35,499 nucleotides of DNA from Inquilinus limosus DSM 16000 (GCF_000423185.1 NZ_AUHM01000047.1:1-35499); one strand, 5' to 3'. Shown: positions 7,883 to 16,008, counted from the first letter of the stretch. Notes: generated from the sequence alone by a model not told the origin. Numbers and translations: made by a program.

Positions 7883-8503
7883 TCATGCCGGGCGATGGCT
7901 TCGGGCGATCATCGCGACGATCGTCTCGAACAGCTCGTCCTCCGCCTGCCGGGCCGTGATCCCGCCGAGCGCGGCGGCATGGGACAGGGCGTCGGCGGCC
8001 CCGAGCATGGCCCAGAAGCCGGCCTGCGCTATGCCGCGCGGCCCGATGAACGGGGCCAGCGCCTGCCGGCACTTCCCGATGAAGACCTGCTGATACTCCC
8101 GCTTGACGGTTTCCAGCTCGGGCGAACCGGCCAGGGCGGCCAGCAGGCCGGGGATCTCGCGCCCCTGCTCGAGGACGCAGTCGACATAGGCGGCCGCGAT
8201 GACCCGGGCCGTCCCCTCCAATGTCGGTTCGCGGGCCGCGAGCGCCGCGTCGATGACCGCCGTCTGGCGCGCGTCGAAATCCTTGTAGAGGGCGATCAGC
8301 AGGCCGCTCCGGGTGCTGAAATGGTCGTAGACGACCGGCTTGGCGACGGCGGCTTCCTCCGACAGCCGCGGCAGTGTCAGGGCATCCGTCCCTTCCTCCC
8401 GCACCAGACGCCAGGAGACGTCCAGGAGCTGGTGCAGCCGCTCCTCGCGGCTGAGGCGGAGGCGCTTCGGCGCGTCCCGGCGTCTCTCCGGCATGCTTGA
8501 CAT
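7883..8503 (-). CDS. TetR-family transcriptional regulator
   Basis: The protein has 206 residues. An N-terminal HTH (about 20-68: LLDVSWRLVREEGTDALTLP then VAKPVVYDHFSTRSGLLIAL) is followed by an all-helical ligand-binding domain without recognisable specificity motifs. Starts at 8503 (ATG) or 8494 (second ATG, residue 4) are possible. Neither has a good ribosome site, because the upstream DNA is occupied by a palindromic operator with a TATATA box only a few bases away; near-leaderless translation is plausible. It is divergent from a DHA2-type drug exporter, the usual arrangement for local repression with release by the exported compound. The ligand is unknown. Confidence 0.9.
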   Translation of the reverse strand: MSSMPERRRDAPKRLRLSREERLHQLLDVSWRLVREEGTDALTLPRLSEEAAVAKPVVYDHFSTRSGLLIALYKDFDARQTAVIDAALAAREPTLEGTARVIAAAYVDCVLEQGREIPGLLAALAGSPELETVKREYQQVFIGKCRQALAPFIGPRGIAQAGFWAMLGAADALSHAAALGGITARQAEDELFETIVAMIARSHRPA

Positions 8504-8505
8504 CG

Positions 8506-8540
8506 CTATATACCAAAAGTAGGTTACTTTAAGTATATAG
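8506..8540. promoter_or_regulatory. Concentric palindromic operator between tetR-type gene and exporter
   Basis: An inner perfect palindrome AAAGTA-GGT-TACTTT (8516-8530) sits exactly in the centre of outer arms CTATATA (8506-8512) and TATATAG (8534-8540); all are centred on 8523. The three-base steps between inner and outer arms do not pair. The outer TATATA arms can serve as -10 boxes, one for each divergent gene. This is what is expected of a TetR-family operator that represses its own gene and the exporter. Confidence 0.7.
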
Positions 8541-8563
8541 ACGCCACCCTTCCATCGCAACCA

Positions 8564-8587
8564 CCGCCGGCACTGTGCTGCCGGCGG
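8564..8587 (+). other. Strong hairpin in the exporter 5' leader
   Basis: CCGCCGGCA and TGCCGGCGG form a perfect 9-bp, all-GC-except-one stem with loop CTGTGC. It lies in the leader of the exporter mRNA, about 48 bases before its ATG and about 25 bases after the proposed -10 arm of the operator. There is no T-run after it, so it is more likely a leader structure than a terminator. Confidence 0.5.
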
Positions 8588-8635
8588 GCGAAGCGGCACG
8601 CCTTGCGCCTGCCGTACACAGAGGATGTCTGCCTG

Positions 8636-10102
8636 ATGACCGACGCTTGCGTTGCCCGCGCACCCGACCGAAGCGCCTGGCTGGGGCTGATGGCGGTGCT
8701 GCCGCTGGTCCTGATCGTGGCCATGGATGGCTCGATTCTCTACCTCGCCATGCCGCGCGTGACCGCCGCGCTCACCCCGACCGCCGACCAGGCGCTCTGG
8801 ATCCTCGACATCTACGGCTTCGTGGTCGGATCGCTGCTGATCGCCTTCGGCAATATCGGCGACCGCTACGGCCGGCTGAGGCTGATCATGATCGGCGCCA
8901 CGGTCTTCGGCGCGGGTTCGCTGGGCGTGGCCACCTCGCAGACGCCCGAAAGCCTGATCGCCTTCCGCGCCCTCATGGGCCTGGGCGGCGCCACGCTGCT
9001 GCCCTCGGGCCTCGCCATCGTCAGCGCCCTCTTTCCCGACCCGAGGCTGCGCGCGCAGGCCATCGGCATCTTCGCGGCCACCTTCGCCGCCGGGTTCGCG
9101 ATCGGGCCCGTGATCGGCGGCATGCTGCTGCGGCAGTTCGAATGGGGCGCCGTGTTCCTGATCAATGTCCCGGTCGTCCTCGCCTTCCTGATCGCCGCGC
9201 CGATCCTGCTGCGGGAGGTCCGGACGACACGCTACGGCCGCATCGACGCGCCGAGCCTCCTCCTGTCCTTCGCCGGCATCCTGCTGTTCACCTATTCGAT
9301 CAAGACCGCCGCCGCCTATGGCGTCACGCCACCGCAGACCGCGGCCGGGATCGTCGGCATCCTCGCCCTCGCGCTGTTCCTGCGCCGGCAGACCAGGATC
9401 GACGCTCCGCTTCTCGACCTCGGCCTGTTCCGCGACCGCATCTTCTCCATTGCCATCCTGACCGGCCTCCTGTCCCTGGTCGTCTGGTCCGCCACCGGAT
9501 ATCTCTCGGGTATCTATCTGCAATCGGTGCTCGGTTTCGACGTCTTCACCGCCGCGCTGCTGACCCTGCCGGGCGCGGTCGTGCTGACGGCGACATGCGT
9601 TGGGACGGCCCGCATCGTGGAGCGGATCGGCCGGAAGCCCGCCCTGGTGGCGACGCATCTGCTGATCGGCGCCGGCGTCCTCCTGCTGCTGCTCACGACG
9701 GTGGAAGGAGGAGTCGCGGCCTTCATCGCCTCGACGATGGTCGCCGGCGTCGGATACGGCCTCTCCTTCAGCCTCGTCGCGGAGGTCGCCGTGTCGGCGG
9801 TCCCCGCCGAGCGCGCCGGCGCCGCGGGCTCGATCGCCGAGACCAGCAACGAGCTGGGGAACGCGCTCGGCATCTCGCTGCTCGGTTCGCTGGCCGCGCT
9901 CAGCTTCCGGCTGCTCGGCCCCGATGTGGCGGGCACGCTCGACGAAACGCTCGACCGGCCGGACCTGGCCGCCGACACGGTGCTGCACGCCAAGGAAGCC
10001 TTCCTGACCGGCCTGCATGTGGCGGCCGGCGCCGGCGGGCTGCTCTCGCTCGCGGTCGGGATCATCGCGTGGCTCTGGCTGCCGAGAAAGCTGCCGGAAT
10101 GA
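8636..10102 (+). CDS. MFS multidrug exporter, DHA2 (14-TMS) type
   Basis: This 488-residue inner-membrane protein has about 14 hydrophobic segments, the size and spacing of DHA2 drug:H+ antiporters (SmvA/QacA-like). The first helix carries LVLIVAMDGSILYLAMPRV, matching the conserved LD.TIVNVALP-type block. GNIGDRYGRLRLIMIG is motif A after helix 2, and GFAIGPVIGGML is motif C (antiporter signature) in helix 5. The ATG at 8636 has AGAGGA upstream; a TTG at 8603 is a weaker choice. It probably extrudes amphipathic or cationic compounds in exchange for protons. Regulation by the divergent TetR protein through the shared palindrome is likely. A GC hairpin follows the stop. Confidence 0.9.
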   Translation: MTDACVARAPDRSAWLGLMAVLPLVLIVAMDGSILYLAMPRVTAALTPTADQALWILDIYGFVVGSLLIAFGNIGDRYGRLRLIMIGATVFGAGSLGVATSQTPESLIAFRALMGLGGATLLPSGLAIVSALFPDPRLRAQAIGIFAATFAAGFAIGPVIGGMLLRQFEWGAVFLINVPVVLAFLIAAPILLREVRTTRYGRIDAPSLLLSFAGILLFTYSIKTAAAYGVTPPQTAAGIVGILALALFLRRQTRIDAPLLDLGLFRDRIFSIAILTGLLSLVVWSATGYLSGIYLQSVLGFDVFTAALLTLPGAVVLTATCVGTARIVERIGRKPALVATHLLIGAGVLLLLLTTVEGGVAAFIASTMVAGVGYGLSFSLVAEVAVSAVPAERAGAAGSIAETSNELGNALGISLLGSLAALSFRLLGPDVAGTLDETLDRPDLAADTVLHAKEAFLTGLHVAAGAGGLLSLAVGIIAWLWLPRKLPE

Positions 10103-10111
10103 CGGGCCGGA

Positions 10112-10135
10112 TGCAGGCGGCGTGAACCGCCTGCA
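10112..10135 (+). terminator. Candidate terminator after the exporter
   Basis: TGCAGGCGG and CCGCCTGCA form a perfect 9-bp stem with loop CGTGAA, starting 10 bases after the exporter stop. The tail (CCTGTCCCTTGTTG) is only modestly T-rich, so termination efficiency is uncertain. Confidence 0.5.
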
Positions 10136-10146
10136 CCTGTCCCTTG

Positions 10147-10175
10147 TTGCGAATCGAATAAGTGTCGGCTTATAT
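10147..10175 (+). promoter_or_regulatory. Promoter and operator of the arsR-type gene, probably leaderless
   Basis: TTGCGA (10147-10152) and TTATAT (10170-10175) are spaced 17 bases apart as -35/-10 elements. ATAAG (10158-10162) and CTTAT (10169-10173) form an inverted repeat across the spacer and -10, as expected for an ArsR/SmtB operator. The initiation point would fall at or next to the ATG at 10182. No Shine-Dalgarno sequence is present, so the mRNA is probably leaderless. Confidence 0.5.
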
Positions 10176-10181
10176 GTCCGC

Positions 10182-10499
10182 ATGACCGCGCCCGAGATCT
10201 TCCAGGCCCTGGCCGACCCGACCCGCCGCGCCGTGTTCGAGCGGCTGGCCGACGGCGAGATGAGCGTCTCCGACCTCAAGGCCGGGTTCGCCGTGTCGCA
10301 GCCGGCGATCTCGCAGCATCTCGCCGCGCTGCGCCGGGCCGGGCTGGTGGCCGAGCGGCGCGAGGGCCGCTTCGCCTATTACCGGACGACGCCGGAAGGG
10401 CTGGCGCCGCTGCTGGACTGGATCGACCGCTACCGCGCCTTCTGGCCGGAGCGCGTCGACCGCCTGAAGACCCTGCTCGAGGACATGGACGATGCATGA
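10182..10499 (+). CDS. ArsR-family winged-helix regulator
   Basis: This is a 105-residue winged-helix protein: IFQALADPTRRAVFERLADG (helix 1-2), MSVSDLKAGFAVSQPAISQHLAALRRAGLV (helix-turn-helix) and REGRFAYYRTTPEGLAPLLDWI (wing and C-terminal helix). No ELCVCDL metal-binding box and no Cys is present, so it belongs to the metal-independent ArsR group that is typically paired with an SRPBCC protein. The next gene's ATG lies 8 bases inside this one, so the two are translationally coupled. The inverted repeat over its promoter suggests autoregulation. The ligand may be bound by the partner SRPBCC domain; that is inference. Confidence 0.9.
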   Translation: MTAPEIFQALADPTRRAVFERLADGEMSVSDLKAGFAVSQPAISQHLAALRRAGLVAERREGRFAYYRTTPEGLAPLLDWIDRYRAFWPERVDRLKTLLEDMDDA

Positions 10500-10989
10500 G
10501 AAGCCCGACCCGGCCGACGCCGTGACCGTCGACTGCGAGCTGGAGCATCCGCCGGAGAAGGTGTGGCGGGCGCTGACCGAGCCGGACCTCCTCGGCGCCT
10601 GGCTGCTGCCGAACGACGCCCGGACCGGGATCGGGCGGGCGGAGGAGGGGCGGCGCTTCACCCTGCGCGGCGGGCCGGGGGCGGAGAAGCCGATCGACTG
10701 CGAGGTGCTGGCGGCGGAGCCGCCGCGGCTGCTGCGCTACAGCTGGCGCGGCCGCGACGGCGACAGCGATGCCGGCGGCCGGGCGCTGGACACGGTGGTG
10801 ACCTTCACCCTCGACCGCACCGCGGCCGGCGGCACCCGCCTGCGCATCGTGCACAGCGGCTTCCGCATCGGCGCCCGGGCGACGGCGCTGCCGGCCGGCG
10901 TGCCGGCACCACGACGAGGTTCCGGCCGCCGCGCGGCGATGCGGCCGCGGGCCATGGCCGTTCGCGGGGGGCTGCGATGGGCGGCATGA
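10492..10989 (+). CDS. SRPBCC (AHSA1-like) domain protein
   Basis: This 165-residue protein begins with [28 protein letters not shown], the classical Bet v1-like/AHSA1 opening, and continues with [31 protein letters not shown]. The fold makes a hydrophobic cavity for small ligands. After residue about 128 the sequence turns into an Ala/Arg/Pro-rich tail ([20 protein letters not shown]) without the usual C-terminal helix, so the 3' end may be altered or simply divergent. It overlaps arsR by 8 bases and clpP by 13. GAGGAC precedes the ATG. ArsR-SRPBCC pairs are widespread, but the function of the pair is mostly unknown. Confidence 0.78.
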   Translation: MHEKPDPADAVTVDCELEHPPEKVWRALTEPDLLGAWLLPNDARTGIGRAEEGRRFTLRGGPGAEKPIDCEVLAAEPPRLLRYSWRGRDGDSDAGGRALDTVVTFTLDRTAAGGTRLRIVHSGFRIGARATALPAGVPAPRRGSGRRAAMRPRAMAVRGGLRWAA

Positions 10990-11579
10990 CCCTGGTGCCG
11001 ATGGTGGTGGAGCAGTCGGGCCGCGGCGAGCGCGCCTTCGACATCTTCTCCCGGCTGCTGCGCGACCGGATCATCTTCCTGAACGGCCCGATCGACGACG
11101 GCGTGTCGGCGCTGGTCTGCGCCCAGCTGCTGTTCCTCGAATCGGAGGACCCGCGCAAGGAGATCGCGATGTACATCAACTCGCCCGGCGGGGTGGTGAG
11201 CAGCGGCCTCGCGATCTACGACACGATGCAATACATCAAGAGCCCGGTGTCGACCGTCTGCATGGGCACGGCGGGATCCATGGGCTCCTTCCTGCTGATG
11301 GCCGGCGCGCCCGGGCGCCGCATCGCCCTCCCCAACGCGCGGGTGGTGCTGCACCAGCCCTCGGGCGGCTTCCAGGGCCAGGCCTCGGACATCGAGCGCC
11401 ACGCCGAGGACATCGTCCGGCTGAAGCGGCAGATCAATCTGCTTTACGCTAGGCATTGCGGCCGCACCTATGACGAGGTCGAACGCACGCTCGACCGCGA
11501 CCGCTTCATGACCGCCGAGGAGGCGAAGGCCTGGGGCATCGTCGATCATATCTACGAGCACCGGGAGGAGGCAGCATAA
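10977..11579 (+). CDS. clpP: ClpP-family serine protease (accessory copy)
   Basis: The protein has 200 residues, the usual ClpP length. The catalytic triad is visible as S101 (GTAGSMGSF), H126 (VVLHQPSGG) and D175 ([11 protein letters not shown]); NGPIDD and YINSPGG blocks form the substrate cleft. The active-site block is GTAGSMG instead of the usual GQAASMG, which suggests a divergent paralogue. It should form a tetradecameric barrel that degrades proteins fed by ClpA or ClpX; no Clp ATPase is nearby. The gene starts inside the SRPBCC gene (ATG 10977 or 10986), so it is co-translated with a small-ligand/regulator pair, an unusual context. Symbol given for family membership only. Confidence 0.88.
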   Translation: MGGMTLVPMVVEQSGRGERAFDIFSRLLRDRIIFLNGPIDDGVSALVCAQLLFLESEDPRKEIAMYINSPGGVVSSGLAIYDTMQYIKSPVSTVCMGTAGSMGSFLLMAGAPGRRIALPNARVVLHQPSGGFQGQASDIERHAEDIVRLKRQINLLYARHCGRTYDEVERTLDRDRFMTAEEAKAWGIVDHIYEHREEAA

Positions 11580-11684
11580 GGCCTTCAAGCCGGATCCGCA
11601 TCGGTCGCGGGGCCGGCGCCCTTGTTCTTGCCCGCTGCACCGCAATATCGGACGGTGGGCGAGTTCCTGGGCGAAAGGTTCACC

Positions 11685-12950
11685 ATGACCGGATCCGCAG
11701 CGTGTCATCGTGTGGTCATCATCGGCGCCGGCTTCGGCGGGCTGGAGGCGGTGCTCCGGCTGAAGGGCGCGCCGGTCGACATCACCCTGATCGACCGCCG
11801 AAACCACCACCTGTTCCAGCCGCTGCTGTACCAGGTCGCCACCGCCTCGCTAGCGCCGTCGGAGATCGCCTGGCCGGTGCGCCACCTGGTGCGGCGGCGG
11901 CCCGAGGTGCGGACCATCCTGGGCGAGGTCACCGGCGTCGACGTCGCCGGCCGCGCGGTGCAGCTCGGCGACGAGCGGGTGCCCTACGACACGCTCCTGG
12001 TCGCGACCGGGGCCCGGCACGCCTATTTCGGCCATGACGACTGGGAGCCCTTCGCCCCCGGGCTGAAGGACATCGACGACGCCACCGCGATCCGCCGCCG
12101 CATCCTGACGGCCTTCGAGCGGGCGGAGACCGAGCCGGATCCGGCGGCCCGCCGGGCGCTGCTGACCTTCGTCATCGTCGGCGCCGGCCCGACCGGGGTG
12201 GAGATCGCCGGCACCATCGCCGAGCTGGCGCACCACACCATGGCCGAGGATTTCCGCGCCCTCGACCCGAAGGAGGCGCGGATCCTGCTGGTCGAGGCCG
12301 GGCCTCGGGTGCTGGCCGCCTTCCCGGAGGACCTGTCGGACTACGCGCAAAAGGCGCTGGAGCGGCTGGGGGCCGAGATCCGCACCGGCCAGGCGGTGAC
12401 GGCCTGCGACGCCGAGGGCGTGGCGCTGGGGGCGGAGCGGATCCCGGCCAAGACGGTGATCTGGGCCGCGGGCGTCCAGGCCTCGCCCGCCGCGATCTGG
12501 CTGGGGGCGGAGTCGGACCGCGCCGGCCGGGTCATGGTCGCGCCCGACCTCACCCTGCCGGGCCATCCGGAGATCTTCGTGGTCGGCGACACCGCCCGGC
12601 TGGACGCCTGGCAGGGCAGGCCGCTGCCCGGCATCGCCCCGGCCGCCAAGCAGCAGGGCCGCCACGTGGCCGACACCATCCGGGCGCGGCTGGCCGGCAA
12701 GCCGGATCCCGGCCCGTTCCGCTACAAGCACGCCGGCAGCCTGGCGACCATCGGCAAGCGCGCCGCGGTGATCGATTTCGGCTGGATCAAGCTGCGCGGC
12801 TGGCTGGCTTGGTGGATCTGGGGCATCGCCCACATCTATTTCCTGATCGGGCTGCGCAACCGCCTGACCGTGGCGCTGAGCTGGCTGTGGATCTACACCA
12901 CCGGCCAGCGCAGCGCCCGGCTGATCACCGGAAGGGGGCGGGAGGAGTAG
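11685..12950 (+). CDS. ndh: Type II NADH:quinone oxidoreductase
   Basis: This 421-residue flavoprotein has an N-terminal FAD-binding motif GAGFGGLEA, the family block NHHLFQPLLYQVATASLAPSEIA (shown in part), a second nucleotide-binding motif VIVGAGPTGVEIAG for NADH, and GDTARL near the C-terminal FAD site. The tail contains a hydrophobic/amphipathic stretch (LRGWLAWWIWGIAHIYFLIG) that anchors it to the inner face of the membrane. It passes electrons from NADH to quinone without pumping protons. ATG 11685 is preceded by GAAAGG; an upstream TTG at 11622 is less likely. It follows clpP by 105 bases and precedes the arginase-like gene by 28. Confidence 0.9.
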   Translation: MTGSAACHRVVIIGAGFGGLEAVLRLKGAPVDITLIDRRNHHLFQPLLYQVATASLAPSEIAWPVRHLVRRRPEVRTILGEVTGVDVAGRAVQLGDERVPYDTLLVATGARHAYFGHDDWEPFAPGLKDIDDATAIRRRILTAFERAETEPDPAARRALLTFVIVGAGPTGVEIAGTIAELAHHTMAEDFRALDPKEARILLVEAGPRVLAAFPEDLSDYAQKALERLGAEIRTGQAVTACDAEGVALGAERIPAKTVIWAAGVQASPAAIWLGAESDRAGRVMVAPDLTLPGHPEIFVVGDTARLDAWQGRPLPGIAPAAKQQGRHVADTIRARLAGKPDPGPFRYKHAGSLATIGKRAAVIDFGWIKLRGWLAWWIWGIAHIYFLIGLRNRLTVALSWLWIYTTGQRSARLITGRGREE

Positions 12951-12978
12951 GGGCCCCGCCTCAGAAGGGGGAACGACC

Positions 12979-13941
12979 ATGGGGACCACGGTTCTCGCCG
13001 GCGGCATCGCCGGCACCGCCCTGATCCGGGCGCCGTCCAATCTCGGGCTCAGGCCGCTGCGGCCGGGGCATGAGCCGGGGACCTGGCGGGCGCCGGAGGC
13101 GCTGACCCGGGCCGGGCTGGAGGCGCGGCTGGGGCCGGTGCGGACGGTGGACCTGGAGCGGCCGCGTTACAGCACCGAGAAACCGCCCGGCACTGTGCTG
13201 CGCAACGGCCCGGCCATCCGCCGCTTCAACGAACAGGTCGCCGGTGCGGTCGAGGCGGCGCTGCGCGACCGGCTGTTCCCGGTGGTGGTCGGCGGCGACT
13301 GCTCGATCCTGATCGGCTGCCTGGCCGGCGCCCGCCGGCATTCCGAGCTGTCGCTGGTCCATCTCGACGGCCACAGCGACTTTCGCCATCCGGGCAACTA
13401 CGAGCCGGACATCCCGCTGCATTCGGCCGCCGGCATGGACCTGGCGCTGGCCATCGGCCTCGGCGACCCGCTGATGCTGCGCTGGGACGGCGTCCCGGAC
13501 CCGCTGGTGCCGGCGGAGCGGGCGATCCAGATCGGCGAGCGCGAAGACCGGGACCCCGACTGGGGCTGGGAGGACATCAACGACACCGCGATCACCCGGA
13601 TCGACATGTTCGAGCTGCTGGAGCTCGGGCATGAGCAGGCGCTGCGCCGCAGCTTCGCGGTGTTGGACCGCACGCCGGAGATCCCGTTCTGGCTGCATCT
13701 CGATATCGACATCCTCGACCAGGCGGTGATGCCGGCGGTGGATTCGCCGGGCAGCCCGGGCCTGGATTACGGCGGCCTGGCAGCGCTGCTGCGCGGCTTC
13801 CTGGCCTCGCCCCGCTGCATCGGGCTGAACGTGACCATCTACGATCCGGACCTGGACCCGGACGGAACCTATGCCCGCGGCCTGGTCGGCATGCTGGCCG
13901 AGGGGTTGGAACCGTTGACCGCGGCGCGCCGCCGGCCCTAG
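12979..13941 (+). CDS. Arginase/agmatinase-superfamily protein with Cys in the first metal site
   Basis: The protein has 320 residues and the ureohydrolase layout. The motif GGDCS (105-109) has C108 where the family normally has the Mn-ligand His (GGDHS). LVHLDGHSDF gives D130, H132 and D134, and LHLDIDILD gives D242 and D244. So five of six usual metal ligands are present and the sixth is Cys. Ureohydrolases cleave guanidino or amidino groups to release urea or formamide; the substrate here is unknown. GGGGGAACGACC precedes the ATG. It is in one run with ndh (28-base gap) and the next MFS gene (34-base gap). A second, canonical ureohydrolase lies at 29886-30869. Confidence 0.82.
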   Translation: MGTTVLAGGIAGTALIRAPSNLGLRPLRPGHEPGTWRAPEALTRAGLEARLGPVRTVDLERPRYSTEKPPGTVLRNGPAIRRFNEQVAGAVEAALRDRLFPVVVGGDCSILIGCLAGARRHSELSLVHLDGHSDFRHPGNYEPDIPLHSAAGMDLALAIGLGDPLMLRWDGVPDPLVPAERAIQIGEREDRDPDWGWEDINDTAITRIDMFELLELGHEQALRRSFAVLDRTPEIPFWLHLDIDILDQAVMPAVDSPGSPGLDYGGLAALLRGFLASPRCIGLNVTIYDPDLDPDGTYARGLVGMLAEGLEPLTAARRRP

Positions 13942-13975
13942 ATCGGGCGCCTGACCGCCGCGACCGGAGCATCCG

Positions 13976-15184
13976 ATGACCGCCGAGAGCCCCGTCCGCC
14001 CGGAGAGCCGGGCCGCGATTCCGCGCGGCGTGTGGATGCTGGGCTTCGTCAGCCTGTTCATGGACGTCTCGTCGGAGATGATCCACGCCCTGCTGCCGGT
14101 CTTCCTCTTGACCACGGTCGGCGCCAGCGCCGCGGTGATCGGGCTGATCGAGGGCATCGCCGAGGCCACCGCCTCGATCGTCAAGGTGTTCTCCGGCGTG
14201 CTCTGCGACTGGTTCGGCCGGCGCAAGCTGCTGGCGGTCCTGGGCTACGGGCTCGGCGCGCTGTCGAAGCCGCTGTTCCCGCTGGCCGGCAGCGCCGGGC
14301 TGGTGCTGGCGGCGCGCTTCGTCGACCGTGTCGGCAAGGGCATCCGCGGCGCGCCGCGCGACGCGCTGGTCGCCGACCTGACGCCGCCCGCGATCCGCGG
14401 CGCCGCCTACGGGCTGCGCCAGTCGCTCGACACCGTCGGCGCCTTCGCCGGGCCGCTGCTGGCGATCGGGCTGATGCTGGCCGGCGGCGGCGACATCCAG
14501 CTGGTGTTCTGGCTGGCGGTGATCCCGGCCGTGATCTCGGTCGCGATCCTGATCGGCGGGGTGCGCGAGCCGGACACGGCCAGGCCGGCCAAGGCCCCGC
14601 GGTCGCCGATCCATCGCGACGAGCTGCGCCGGCTCGGCGGCGCCTATTGGCGCGTCGTGGCGGTGGCGGCGGTGCTGACCCTGGCGCGGTTCAGCGAGGC
14701 CTTCCTGGTGCTGCGGGCGCAGGAGGCCGGGCTGGCGGCCACCCTGGTGCCGCTGGTGCTGGTGGTGATGAACATCGCCTACGCCCTGTCCGCCTATCCG
14801 GCCGGGGTGCTGGCCGACCGTCACGACCCGAAGCGGCTGCTGGTCCTCGGCTTCGGCGTGCTGATCGCGGCCGACCTCGTGCTCGCCCTCGACGGCGGGC
14901 TGTGGGCCGTGCTGGCCGGCACCGCGCTGTGGGGCCTGCATATGGGCATGACCCAGGGCCTGCTGGCGGCGCTGGTGGCCGAGACGGTGCCGGCCGACCG
15001 GCGCGGCACCGGCTTCGGCCTGTTCAACCTGGTCGGCGGGCTGGCGCTGCTGCTGGCCAGCGCGCTGGCGGGCGGGCTGTGGAGCTGGATCGGGTCCGGC
15101 GCCACCTTCCTGGCCGGCGCCGGCTTCACCGTGATCGGCTTGGCCGGCGCCGTGCTGCTGCTGCCGAGGCGCGCAGCGCGCTAA
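13976..15184 (+). CDS. MFS transporter (12 TMS)
   Basis: This 402-residue inner-membrane protein has about 12 hydrophobic segments. The first helix reads GFVSLFMDVSSEMIHALLPV, and CDWFGRRKLLAVLGYGLGAL matches motif A between helices 2 and 3. DRVGKGIRGAPRDALVADL is a conserved loop block, and a second motif A-like ADRHDPKRLLVLGFG begins the second half. The substrate is not predictable from sequence. CGGAG precedes the ATG. It follows the arginase-like gene by 34 bases and is probably its operon partner, perhaps importing the substrate or exporting the product. Its TAA overlaps the stop codon of the convergent universal stress gene. Confidence 0.88.
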   Translation: MTAESPVRPESRAAIPRGVWMLGFVSLFMDVSSEMIHALLPVFLLTTVGASAAVIGLIEGIAEATASIVKVFSGVLCDWFGRRKLLAVLGYGLGALSKPLFPLAGSAGLVLAARFVDRVGKGIRGAPRDALVADLTPPAIRGAAYGLRQSLDTVGAFAGPLLAIGLMLAGGGDIQLVFWLAVIPAVISVAILIGGVREPDTARPAKAPRSPIHRDELRRLGGAYWRVVAVAAVLTLARFSEAFLVLRAQEAGLAATLVPLVLVVMNIAYALSAYPAGVLADRHDPKRLLVLGFGVLIAADLVLALDGGLWAVLAGTALWGLHMGMTQGLLAALVAETVPADRRGTGFGLFNLVGGLALLLASALAGGLWSWIGSGATFLAGAGFTVIGLAGAVLLLPRRAAR

Positions 15185-16008
15185 TGCGCCATCAGCACCG
15201 GGCGGTCGGCGTGGAACAGCATGTGCTCGGTGACGCCGCCCAGGATCATCTCGCGGAACCGGCTGTGGCTGTAGCCGCCCATGACGATCAGCCCGGCATT
15301 GGCGCGCTGGGCCGCGGTCAGGATGGCGGCATCGACCGACTGCTTCGGGTCGTCGTCGGCGATCCGGTTCGACGGCGCGCCGTGGCGGCTGAGATAGCGC
15401 ACCAGCTCGGCCGCGGTGCAGCGGTCCTCGCCCTCGTCGCGGGTGTAGACGCTGACCGTCGTCGCCGCTTCCAGGAAGGGCAGGGCGGCGGCGACGCTGC
15501 GCGCCGCCTCCTTGCCGCCGTCCCAGGCGACCAGGATGCGGTCGCCGAAATCCTCCGGCACCGGGCCGGGCACGATCAGCACCGCCCGGCCGGTCTCGAA
15601 CAGCGCCGCCTCCAGCACCGCCCGGCTGGCGTTCGGGTCCTGGCCCGGGCCGGGCGTCACGATCAGGTCGGCGACGGTGCCGCGGTGGCCGATCGCGGCC
15701 GTCTCGCTGCCGGTGTCCTCGCGGTACTCCACCTCCGGCCCGGCGCCGGCCTCCGCCACCGCCGCCTCGAACACGGCGCGGTTGCGGGCCGCGACCTCCT
15801 TCGACGCCTTCTCCGCCCCCTCCAGCAGCATGCTGGTGGCGACCGCCATCTCGGCCCCGGTATAGGCCAGGACCCGCTGCGGGTCGGGGCGGAGCGACAG
15901 CACCTCGACCGACGCGTCGAAACGCCTGGCGACCAGAAGCGCCGCGTCGAGCGCGGCGCGGTCGCCGGCATGGCCGCTGAGGGGGACGAGCAGATGCTGG
16001 ATGGTCAT
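15181..16008 (-). CDS. Universal stress protein, tandem Usp domains
   Basis: The protein has 275 residues, twice the single-domain Usp length. Domain 1 starts MTIQHLLVPLSGHAGDRAAL. Domain 2 (from about residue 155) contains ILVAWDGGKEAARSVAAALP and ends with GLIVMGGYSHSRFREMILGG followed by VTEHMLFHADRPVLMAH, a close fit to the ATP-binding G-x2-G-x9-G-(S/T) loop of UspA-type proteins. The first domain lacks a clear copy of that loop. ATG at 16008 with GGAGG five bases upstream. These cytosolic proteins aid survival under stress. The stop shares bases 15181-15184 with the convergent MFS gene, leaving no room for a terminator. Confidence 0.9.
   Translation of the reverse strand: MTIQHLLVPLSGHAGDRAALDAALLVARRFDASVEVLSLRPDPQRVLAYTGAEMAVATSMLLEGAEKASKEVAARNRAVFEAAVAEAGAGPEVEYREDTGSETAAIGHRGTVADLIVTPGPGQDPNASRAVLEAALFETGRAVLIVPGPVPEDFGDRILVAWDGGKEAARSVAAALPFLEAATTVSVYTRDEGEDRCTAAELVRYLSRHGAPSNRIADDDPKQSVDAAILTAAQRANAGLIVMGGYSHSRFREMILGGVTEHMLFHADRPVLMAH

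Noticed and set aside
8504-10279. Long in-frame extension of the TetR frame upstream
   Set aside because: It would run antisense through the exporter gene. The HTH starts right after 8503, and the operator lies at 8506-8540.
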